In this document: positions 50,801-57,993 of the stretch, one piece after another
How the letters are laid out: the number at the start of each line of letters is the position of its first letter
How positions within the stretch are numbered: position 1 is the first letter of the stretch
From: 40CM-2-70-7 sp035631315
GTDB lineage: Bacteria; Gemmatimonadota; Gemmatimonadetes; Gemmatimonadales; GWC2-71-9
Reading direction: 5' to 3'
NCBI GenBank assembly: GCA_035631315.1
Contig: DASQIZ010000091.1
Span: 124,001-188,000 of the forward strand
DNA: 64,000 bases
Translations under genes and position numbers: made by a program
Notes under the pieces: generated by a model
Told to the model about the DNA's origin: nothing
Seen by the model: the letters and a program-made list of their open reading frames with translations, nothing else
Database searches by the model: none

Positions 50801-53409
50801 GGGCGCTCCCCCTCCTTCCGGCGGCGCTGCCACTCCGCGAGGCGGTTCAAGGCCTCCAGGGGAGACAGCGCATTGACGTCCAGGGTATCGAGCTCCGCGA
50901 GCAGGGGATCGGGCCGCTCCGGCGGGGCGAACAGTCCCAACTGGGAGGCGTCGGGGGGCCGGGGCGCCGCCTGATGGGCCACGTGGTGGCCGGCCTCGAG
51001 GAGCTTCAGCACTTCCCAGGCGCGCGCGACCACCGGCGCGGGCAGTCCCGCCAGCCGGCCGACATGAATGCCGTAGGAGCGGTCGGCGCCGCCCGGCTCC
51101 AGCCGGTGCAGGAACACCACGTCATCCCCCGATTCCTTCACCGCGACGTTGAAGTTCCGCGCGTGTGCCAGCTCCTCAGTGAGCTGGGTCAGCTCGTGGT
51201 AGTGCGTGGCGAAGATGGTTTTGCAGCCGATGCGGTTGTGCAGGCACTCGGTCACGGCCCAGGCGATGGCGACGCCGTCATACGTCGACGTGCCGCGGCC
51301 GATCTCGTCGAGCAGTACCAGGCTTCGCGCGGTGGCGCCGTGCAGGATCGCGCTGGTTTCGCTCATCTCGACCATGAACGTCGACTGGCCGCGCGCCAGA
51401 TTGTCGGACGCTCCCACGCGCGTGAAGATGCGGTCCGCCACACCGACCTTGGCGCTCTTGGCCGGGACGAATGACCCGACCTGCGCCATGAGCACGGCGA
51501 GCCCCACCTGTCGCAGCAGGGTGGACTTACCGGCCATGTTGGGGCCCGTGAGCAGGATGATGCGGCCGGCGTCGTCGAGCAGCACGTCATTCGGGATGAA
51601 CGCCTCCCGCGGCATCATGCGCTCCACGACCGGATGGCGTGACCCTTCGAGCCGGAGGGTGAAATCTCCGGTGACCTCGGGCCGCACGTAGTGCTCCCGC
51701 TGAGCGACATCCGCGAGCGCGCACCAGACGTCGAGCGTCGCAAGGCTCACCGCCGTGTCCTGCACACGGGTGATCTCCGCACCCACCCGACGGCGCAGCG
51801 CATCGATCACCGCCGCCTCCCGCGTGGCGATCCGCTCTTCGGCGCCCAGAACCTTCGCTTCGTGTTCCTTCAGCTCGGGCGTGACATACCGCTCGGCGCC
51901 CGTGAGGGTCTGGCGGCGTTCGTAGTCCGGCGGGATCCGGTCGCGGTGCGTGTGGGTGATTTCGAGATAGTAGCCGAACACCTTGTTGAACCCGACCTTC
52001 AGCGACGCGATGCCGGTTCGCTCCCGTTCACGCGCCTGAAGCCCCGCGATGTAGGTCTTGCCGCCATCCCGCGCGTCCTTCAGCTCATCCAGGTCGGCGT
52101 CATATCCCGTGCGAATCGAGTCCCCTTCGGACAGCTGTGCGGGGGGACGATCGACGAGCGCACGCGCCAGCTCGTCGCCCAAATCGGTGAGGAGATCGAA
52201 CCGTTCCGCGACGCCCTCGAGGAGTGCGGACTGGTCTCGCGCCTCGAGCCCGTCGAGGGCGGCCCGCACGTCGGGGAGCTTCCGGATGGAGTCGCGCAGG
52301 GCACCCAGCTCGCGGGGGGTAGCCCGTCCGACCGCGGCGCGCCCCGCGAGGCGTTCCAGGTCCCGGACGCCATCGAGTGCTTCGCGGAGGCGGTCGCGGC
52401 CCCTCGGGTCCGTTACCAGCACCTGCACGGCGTCGAGACGCTCGTTGGCGGCACGCGCATCCACGAGCGGCGCCAGCAACCAGCGGCGCAGGAGGCGCGC
52501 TCCCATCGGCGTCAGCGTCCGGTCGAGAACCTCGAGGAGCGTCGTGCCCGTCGCGCCGGGGCGCAGGGGCTCGACCAGCTCGAGGTTTCGCCGCGTCATC
52601 TCGTCGAGCGGGAGCACGGCGCCGCGCCGGACGAGCCGGGGGCGCGCCAGGTGGGGGAGACCCCCGGGCTTCAGCTCCCGCGCGTAGCGGAGGAGCGCGC
52701 CGGCGGCGCCGAGCGCGGCGCGGTCGGTACTCTCTACACCCAGGCCGTCGAGTGAAGCGAGACCAAAGGCGCGCTGCAGATCCTCACGAGCCAAGTCCGG
52801 ATCGAACTCCCACGCCTCGCGCTCGGTGCGCGTGCCGGCGAGTTCAGGGGGCGCCGCGGCACCGGCGGGCAGCACCAGCTCCGACGGCTCATACCGGGCT
52901 AGGCCCGCGGCGACGTCCTCGGGGACCAACGTTTCCCACACGAACTCACCCGTGGTGAGATCGAGGGCCGCGAGGCCGACGACCGAATCCTGGGGCAGAA
53001 GCGCGGCGAGGAAGTTGTTCCTGCCGGTCGCGATCCAGTCTTCCGCAAGGACGGACCCGGGCGTGATGGTCTCGATGACTTCGCGCCGCACGAGGCCCTT
53101 CGCGAGCTTCGGGTCCTCGACCTGTTCGCATACGGCCACGCGGTGGCCCGCGGCGACCAGCTTGCGGAGGTATTCGGTGGCGGCCTTCACGGGGACGCCC
53201 GCGAGCGGGACCTCGGACGCGCCACCGTTGTTGCGGGAAGTAAGGGTGAGACCGAGGACACGCGCGCCCAGCTTGGCGTCGTCCTCGAACATCTCGTAGA
53301 AGTCGCCCATCCGGAAAAACAGGATGGTATCGGGGTGCCGCGCCTTGATCTCGCGGTACTGCAGCATGAGCGGTGTGTCGGCAGGTGCCGACGCCACCCG
53401 GGAGCTCAA
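50797..53409 (-). CDS. mutS: DNA mismatch repair protein MutS
   Basis: The 870-residue protein recognises mismatches as a dimer. It has the mismatch-binding motif FFRMGDFYEMFEDDAKLGAR (F-x-E), connector and lever domains, the clamp (GKTYIAGLQARERERTGIAS), and the ATPase with GPNMAGKSTLLRQV (Walker A), SLVLLDEIGRGTSTYDG (Walker B) and FATHYHELTQL. The TTG start overlaps the stop of the SPOR gene (TTGA). No mutL is in the window. Confidence 0.98.
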   Translation of the reverse strand: MSSRVASAPADTPLMLQYREIKARHPDTILFFRMGDFYEMFEDDAKLGARVLGLTLTSRNNGGASEVPLAGVPVKAATEYLRKLVAAGHRVAVCEQVEDPKLAKGLVRREVIETITPGSVLAEDWIATGRNNFLAALLPQDSVVGLAALDLTTGEFVWETLVPEDVAAGLARYEPSELVLPAGAAAPPELAGTRTEREAWEFDPDLAREDLQRAFGLASLDGLGVESTDRAALGAAGALLRYARELKPGGLPHLARPRLVRRGAVLPLDEMTRRNLELVEPLRPGATGTTLLEVLDRTLTPMGARLLRRWLLAPLVDARAANERLDAVQVLVTDPRGRDRLREALDGVRDLERLAGRAAVGRATPRELGALRDSIRKLPDVRAALDGLEARDQSALLEGVAERFDLLTDLGDELARALVDRPPAQLSEGDSIRTGYDADLDELKDARDGGKTYIAGLQARERERTGIASLKVGFNKVFGYYLEITHTHRDRIPPDYERRQTLTGAERYVTPELKEHEAKVLGAEERIATREAAVIDALRRRVGAEITRVQDTAVSLATLDVWCALADVAQREHYVRPEVTGDFTLRLEGSRHPVVERMMPREAFIPNDVLLDDAGRIILLTGPNMAGKSTLLRQVGLAVLMAQVGSFVPAKSAKVGVADRIFTRVGASDNLARGQSTFMVEMSETSAILHGATARSLVLLDEIGRGTSTYDGVAIAWAVTECLHNRIGCKTIFATHYHELTQLTEELAHARNFNVAVKESGDDVVFLHRLEPGGADRSYGIHVGRLAGLPAPVVARAWEVLKLLEAGHHVAHQAAPRPPDASQLGLFAPPERPDPLLAELDTLDVNALSPLEALNRLAEWQRRRKEGERP

Positions 53410-54320
53410 GGCTCGGTCACCACGAACGGCTGGCCACCGAGGCGAGCCTTGAGCTGAGTCACGGCCTTGAGGGCCTCAGGACGCGTGGCGTAGTGGCCCA
53501 CACGCACCTTGATCAGGCCGGTGGAGTCGCGCGGCACGACGTGACCCTCGTACCCCATGACCTTGAGGCGGGTCAGGAGCGCGTCGACATCGGCGGCACT
53601 CTTCACCGCGAGGACCTGCACGGCATAGGCGGTCTTGCCCGGAACCGCGGGCGCGGTGTCCTTCGTGGGAGTCGCCGGTGCGGACGGCGTGGTGACGGGG
53701 GCCGGGCTCGGGGCCGCCGAGGTCGTCGCAGGCGCGGGGGCGGGAGTCGCACCGCAGCGCGCCGCGTAGAAGGACACCTGGTTCTTGAACTCGACGTCCG
53801 TGCCTGCGCCGGCGAGCGCTTCGCGGATGAGCTGGCACCCTTCGGTTTCGTTCCGAAGATCGAAGTCGGCCTTGGCGCCCCAGAAATCGGCGCGCGCCTT
53901 CACTGGGGAATCGGGATAGTCCCGGCGCAAGCGTTGCACGGATTGAATGGCAGAGGCCGGGTCACCCTGAGTGTAGGCGAGCTGCGCCAGGCGCATCAGC
54001 GCGTCGGCGGCCCAGGGGGACCAGCTGTACTCGACCACGACGCGCTGGAGATTTGCCGTGACGGTCGGTGCATCCGCCGCCAGCATGCCCTGAGTAAAGA
54101 GCGCTTGCGGATATGCGGAATCCCGCGGCGACATGGTGGCGAGGAGCTTCCGGACGATCGCGCGGGCGGAGTCGACTTGCCCCGACTGGGCGAGGTCGAC
54201 CGCTGACTTGAGCCGGGGGTCGGACTGGGCCGTTAGTCGGTTAATCGGATAGGCGGTTAGTAACACCGCCGCCACGGAACCACGGACCGACCAACCGACC
54301 AACCGACTAAGAACTCTCAT
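53406..54320 (-). CDS. Secreted SPOR-domain protein with TPR-like region
   Basis: The 304-residue protein has a signal peptide ending LTAYPINRLTAQ, then a tetratricopeptide region (SAVDLAQSGQVDSARAIVRK, LMRLAQLAYTQGDPASAIQS), a Pro/Ala/Thr linker and a C-terminal SPOR domain (TAYAVQVLAVKSAADVDALL, VRVGHYATRPEALKAVTQLK). SPOR domains bind denuded peptidoglycan. The ATG overlaps the holA stop (ATGA). Codons 4-30, nearly the whole signal peptide, are written in a palindromic GGTCGGTT element. Confidence 0.9.
   Translation of the reverse strand: MRVLSRLVGWSVRGSVAAVLLTAYPINRLTAQSDPRLKSAVDLAQSGQVDSARAIVRKLLATMSPRDSAYPQALFTQGMLAADAPTVTANLQRVVVEYSWSPWAADALMRLAQLAYTQGDPASAIQSVQRLRRDYPDSPVKARADFWGAKADFDLRNETEGCQLIREALAGAGTDVEFKNQVSFYAARCGATPAPAPATTSAAPSPAPVTTPSAPATPTKDTAPAVPGKTAYAVQVLAVKSAADVDALLTRLKVMGYEGHVVPRDSTGLIKVRVGHYATRPEALKAVTQLKARLGGQPFVVTEP
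54232..54311. repeat. Palindromic CCGACCAA element coding for a signal peptide
   Basis: TTAGTCGGTTAATCGG and CCGACCAACCGACTAA are complementary at 14 of 16 positions. An inner stem GGCGGT/ACCGCC has a 7-base loop. Between the arms CCACGGA is repeated. The 80-base element lies entirely in the coding region of the SPOR protein, where it encodes the signal peptide. Confidence 0.75.
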
Positions 54321-55372
54321 GCTGCCTCCCGTGAAACGCGTGCCAGGCCAAGAATGAGGTCGAGCACGATGCCGTACTCGTCGGTGAGCTGTGTTCCCTT
54401 GAGAGCGCGGTCTGCCGCGAGCGCGCGCCGGATGGCCCGCGAGAGCTCGACGGCGGTCCAACCGCGCACCCATCTGGCCCAGCGGGCGGCCACTTCCTTG
54501 TACCCGGCGCCCAGACCGGCAGGCCGGGCCGAGAGCAGGCGCTGGAAGATTGCGGGCTCCAACCGTCCGGGCGCGGTGCCCCGATCGAGATCGGCGCGCG
54601 CGGCGGCGAGTCCCACCAGCCCGGTGCCCAGCGTACTCACCAGCTTCACGCCGCTCATCCCTGACTGGGCGAGGACGGGCCCGAGGGTCTTGGCCGCGTC
54701 GCCGACCCGCCGCTCGAGGGCGGCGGTGATGAGATCGTCGAGCGTTTCGCCGTGCCGGACGCCAACGGCGGCGGTGACGTCGGCTTCGGTGACAGCCCGC
54801 CCTCCGGCGATGGCGCCCAGCTTGTCGAGCTCCTGGGAAATCGCGGCCAGGTCATGAGCCGTCGCCTGGCCGAGCAATTCCGCGGCGCGGGTGTCGATCG
54901 TAATGCCGATCTGCCCGGCGCGGTGCGCGATCCATTTCGTCACGCGATCGGGTGGAAGCCGGTCTACCGTGACGGTGGTCGTGTGGGCGGTGAGTCCCGC
55001 GTCAGGCGCTTCATCCCCTCCCTGGACCAGAATCAGCGTCGTGCTTGGGTTGGGATGGGCGAGGTAGCGGACCAGCTCGTCCCGGGTCTTCGATTTCGCG
55101 CGGAACCCCTCGATGGATCGCAGGATCACCACTCGGCGGTCGGCCATCATCGGCGGCGTATCGACCAGGGCGCGCAGGGCAGCGGGGTCCAGGTCGGGCG
55201 CGGAACGCACGTCGACGTTGAAGTCCCTCAAGGACGGATCGACGGCGCGGTCGAGCAGCAGACGCACCGCCTCCTCCTTCAGGATCTCTTCCTCGCCGTG
55301 GAGATAGTAGACCGGGTCGAGCTTCCCCGACTTACCGGTGCCGAGGAGCGCGTTGAAGCTCAACGTCGCCAT
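54317..55372 (-). CDS. holA: DNA polymerase III delta subunit
   Basis: The 351-residue clamp-loader subunit opens the sliding clamp. It has YYLHGEEEILKEEAVRLLLD at the N-terminus, TPPMMADRRVVILRSIEGF, and RAAELLGQATAHDLAAISQE, with the three-domain pattern of HolA. The C-terminal collar is AIRRALAADRALKGTQLTDE. It is the first gene of the chain ending at the rhomboid gene, 38 bases after the anti-sigma gene. Confidence 0.95.
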   Translation of the reverse strand: MATLSFNALLGTGKSGKLDPVYYLHGEEEILKEEAVRLLLDRAVDPSLRDFNVDVRSAPDLDPAALRALVDTPPMMADRRVVILRSIEGFRAKSKTRDELVRYLAHPNPSTTLILVQGGDEAPDAGLTAHTTTVTVDRLPPDRVTKWIAHRAGQIGITIDTRAAELLGQATAHDLAAISQELDKLGAIAGGRAVTEADVTAAVGVRHGETLDDLITAALERRVGDAAKTLGPVLAQSGMSGVKLVSTLGTGLVGLAAARADLDRGTAPGRLEPAIFQRLLSARPAGLGAGYKEVAARWARWVRGWTAVELSRAIRRALAADRALKGTQLTDEYGIVLDLILGLARVSREAA

Positions 55373-55410
55373 CGGGCGGAAAATACCGCCCGCGTCTGGC
55401 GGATGAAAGC

Positions 55411-55914
55411 CTAGTGGTGGGCGCTGACCGGCTCGACGAGCGCCGAGCCGTAGGGGACGGGGTTACCGGCGGAGGTCATGGCGCGCGGGTCCTGAAACGT
55501 GACGAATGGCACGCCCGCCTGGGCCACGGGTTTCGGGAACGGCACGGGCGGGAGGGCGTGCGCCACGAGGGGCGCTGGACGGTGTGCGAGCTGCAGGGCC
55601 ACGAGCGTGATGCCGATGGCCGCGAGGAGCGCGGCGGCCGCGCCGATGCGCGGAGAGATCCGCGGACCCGCCTGCGTGAGCGCTTCCCGGCGGAGTCTCG
55701 CGTCCAGGCGGGCCCGGAACTGCTCCGAGGGGGTCAGCGTCTCCACCCCCTGAAGTGCGAGCACCCCGCGACGAACCGCAGTGTCGTACGAGCGGCACGT
55801 CTCGCAATGGGCGAGATGACGCTCGAACCGCCGGCGGTCGCGCGGGGTGGTCACCACTCCGTCGCGGTAATCCGTATAGCGATCGAGAAACTCAGGACAC
55901 TCCATCGTCGGCAC
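55411..55914 (-). CDS. Membrane anti-sigma factor with zinc-finger domain
   Basis: The 167-residue protein has an N-terminal zinc-binding anti-sigma domain: CPEFLDRYTDYRDGVV and RHLAHCETCRSYD (HX3CX2C). A membrane segment (IGAAAALLAAIGITLVALQL) and a short periplasmic tail follow. It should hold the upstream ECF sigma factor inactive. The GTG start has GGAGG 5 bases upstream; an ATG three codons later is possible. The two genes are 40 bases apart. Confidence 0.9.
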   Translation of the reverse strand: MPTMECPEFLDRYTDYRDGVVTTPRDRRRFERHLAHCETCRSYDTAVRRGVLALQGVETLTPSEQFRARLDARLRREALTQAGPRISPRIGAAAALLAAIGITLVALQLAHRPAPLVAHALPPVPFPKPVAQAGVPFVTFQDPRAMTSAGNPVPYGSALVEPVSAHH

Positions 55915-55954
55915 TATACCTCCCGCGCCGGCGAGTGGTTCCGCCTTTCGTCGC

Positions 55955-56599
55955 TCAATCGAGCTGCGGGCCGATCAGATGCGCAAACGTGTTCCGGGCC
56001 CGGTTCAGGCGGCTCTTCACGGTGCCCAGATTGCAGCCCGTGATTTCGGCAATTTCCTGATAACTCCGCCCCTCGAGCTCCCGCAGGACGAACACGGCCC
56101 GATGGTGCTCGGGCAGCTCCTTCACGCACGCGTCGACGGCGTCCTTCAGGTACCGCTTGCGGTACAGATCGTCGGGGCGCGCGGTGGTGTCTTCGAACTG
56201 CAACGGCCGGTGATCGGCGTCCCAGTTCTTCTTGATGGTCTGGAACAAGACCAGCGGATTCCGGCTCCGGTTGCGGAGCTCGTTCTTCGCCAGGTTCGAG
56301 GCGATGGTGTAGATCCAGGTCGAAAACTTCTTGGTCTGGTCGAAACGATGAATGTGCCGGAACACCCGGATGAACACTTCCTGCACCAGGTCTTCCGCCC
56401 GCTCGCGATCGCCGATGGTCCGGTTCACGAAATTCAGCAGCCGGACCTGATACCGGTCGACCAGGGTACCGAACGCCTGTGGGTCGCCGGTGAGGTGCCG
56501 GGACACGACGTGCCCGTCATCGAGCTCGTGCAGCTTCTCCCGCTCGATGGCGCGGTCCGTGGCGACCGGTGTCGTCTTCCGCTTGAGGATTGCCCGCAT
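55955..56599 (-). CDS. ECF-family RNA polymerase sigma factor
   Basis: The 214-residue protein has region 2 (FGTLVDRYQVRLLNFVNRTI, RAEDLVQEVFIRVFRHIHRF, KFSTWIYTIASNLAKNELRN) and region 4 (ELPEHHRAVFVLRELEGRSY, EIAEITGCNLGTVKSRLNRA). It belongs to the RpoE-like group and pairs with the zinc-finger anti-sigma factor downstream. The ATG follows GGGAG; the frame extends 20 codons further upstream without family character. In the 168 bases upstream only an AT-rich stretch around TTAATCAAATGTTAATG stands out. Confidence 0.95.
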   Translation of the reverse strand: MRAILKRKTTPVATDRAIEREKLHELDDGHVVSRHLTGDPQAFGTLVDRYQVRLLNFVNRTIGDRERAEDLVQEVFIRVFRHIHRFDQTKKFSTWIYTIASNLAKNELRNRSRNPLVLFQTIKKNWDADHRPLQFEDTTARPDDLYRKRYLKDAVDACVKELPEHHRAVFVLRELEGRSYQEIAEITGCNLGTVKSRLNRARNTFAHLIGPQLD

Positions 56600-56767
56600 C
56601 GTGAACTCCCAGGTTTCAGACGGAAAATTAGGGAACGCTGGCCTGGATCCTCCTCTCAAGCTCAGGGCAGGAAGTGTACCACCGGTGTGACTTCATTAAC
56701 ATTTGATTAAGGAAGACGTTACAGACCCGCTACAGCCGCACGTCCTCCCCGGGGGACAACAGAAAGA

Positions 56768-57301
56768 CTACAGCCCGAACACGAACCCGGCTACCAGTAA
56801 GATGGCGGTTACCGTCTTGGCGTCGCAGATCTCCCCATCTCGAATAGCGGCCAGCACTTGCGAGAGGGGCCGCGGAGCCAGCTCGATGAATTCATCGGCC
56901 TCCCGCGCCATTTCCCCGGGAGTCAGATCCCGCGCCCAGAAGAGATGAATGCGCTCATCCGTGAATCCCGGCGTAGTCCAGATCGGAATGAGGGGTTCGA
57001 TCCCACCCGCATGCATGCCGGTCTCCTCCAGCAGCTCACGGCGGGCGCAGTCGACCGGTGATTCACCCTTGCCCAGCCGTCCGGCGGGAATCTCCCAGAG
57101 CACGCCGCCCGTGGCGTAGCGGTACTGCTTGATCAGCAGGATGGTCGGGTCCGGCCCATCGGGATCGGACAGCACCGGCACAACGGCCGACGCCCCCGGG
57201 TGCCGGATCATCTCCAACTCCCCGGTCGATCCATCGGGATAGGTGACGGTGTCGACGTCCAGGTTGATCACGCGTCCGGTGTGGATCCGTCGCGTGCTCA
57301 T
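56768..57301 (-). CDS. NUDIX hydrolase, ADP-ribose pyrophosphatase type
   Basis: The 177-residue protein has the Nudix box GKGESPVDCARRELLEETGM (GX5EX7REUXEEXGU) and WEIPAGRL just before it. The N-terminal VINLDVDTVTYPDGSTGELE is typical of ADP-ribose pyrophosphatases such as NudF. The ATG overlaps the stop of the YdcF gene (ATGA); a longer frame lies inside that gene. Confidence 0.92.
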   Translation of the reverse strand: MSTRRIHTGRVINLDVDTVTYPDGSTGELEMIRHPGASAVVPVLSDPDGPDPTILLIKQYRYATGGVLWEIPAGRLGKGESPVDCARRELLEETGMHAGGIEPLIPIWTTPGFTDERIHLFWARDLTPGEMAREADEFIELAPRPLSQVLAAIRDGEICDAKTVTAILLVAGFVFGL

Positions 57302-57894
57302 CGATAGAAGAGCCACGCCACCGGGACTTTCCATCCCTCGGCGGCGACGTAGCCGGCATTGGTGTGGAGACTGGCGCTGATCGGGGACGCCTTGGTCGGC
57401 GACGTGAAGGGCACCAGGCCCTGACGGTCGGCGAGAATGCGCAGGCGCAGGAGATGAAAGCCGTCACTGACCAGCACCACGCGCTTGCTCGGTCGGTCCT
57501 TGAACCAGGTGCCGAGCTGCGCGACGGACGAGACCGTCGTCGCGGATGCCGGGAGGGCGATCACCGAGTCCCCCGGCAATCCCAGCCGCGTGAGATACCG
57601 CCGTCCCACCTCGGCTTCACTCACGGTGTCCCGGTTGCCGATCCCCCCGGTTACCAGGATCACGGGTGCCTTGCCCGAGCGGTACAGCCAGGCGGCCTTC
57701 TCGAGCCTGGCCTTGAACACCGGGGACGGCTTCCCGTTGTATTGCGCGGCGCCGAGCACGGCGATGGCGTCCGCGGGTGCCGCGCCCTCACGGGTGCCGG
57801 TGATCAGCACATCGATGACGACGGCGGCCCAGACACCGGCGATGAGAAGAGCGAGGAGCAGGGAAATCTTGAAGACACGGCGGTTGGAGGGCAT
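57298..57894 (-). CDS. YdcF/DUF218-family protein
   Basis: The 198-residue protein has one N-terminal membrane helix (ISLLLALLIAGVWAAVVIDV) and the DUF218 domain: AIAVLGAAQYNGKPSPVFKA, PVILVTGGIGNRDTVSEAEV, ATTVSSVAQLGTWF and VVLVSDGFHLLRLRILAD. Family members are linked to envelope metabolism (SanA/ElyC). The ATG at 57894 is chosen; an 87-base extension in frame would run into the palindromic element upstream. Confidence 0.93.
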   Translation of the reverse strand: MPSNRRVFKISLLLALLIAGVWAAVVIDVLITGTREGAAPADAIAVLGAAQYNGKPSPVFKARLEKAAWLYRSGKAPVILVTGGIGNRDTVSEAEVGRRYLTRLGLPGDSVIALPASATTVSSVAQLGTWFKDRPSKRVVLVSDGFHLLRLRILADRQGLVPFTSPTKASPISASLHTNAGYVAAEGWKVPVAWLFYR

Positions 57895-57910
57895 GGAAAG
57901 ACAATATACA

Positions 57911-57989
57911 AGTGCGGAGTGCGGAATTCGGAGTGCGGAGTCGACGCCGGGGCAGCCGATTCCGCACTTGCCACTCCGCATTCCGCACT
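57911..57989. repeat. AGTGCGGA palindromic repeat element
   Basis: Tandem AGTGCGGA-type words on the left (AGTGCGGAGTGCGGAATTCG, then GAGTGCGGAG) face their complements on the right (CACTCCGC- and TTCCGCACT-type words). The outer AGTGCGGA/TCCGCACT arms match exactly. It fills the 100-base gap between the DUF5916 and YdcF genes and may be a transcript-end hairpin. Confidence 0.75.
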
Positions 57990-57993
57990 GGGT

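Noticed and set aside
57895..57981. N-terminal extension of the YdcF protein
   Set aside because: It is translated from the AGTGCGGA palindrome; the ATG at 57894 directly precedes the conserved membrane helix.
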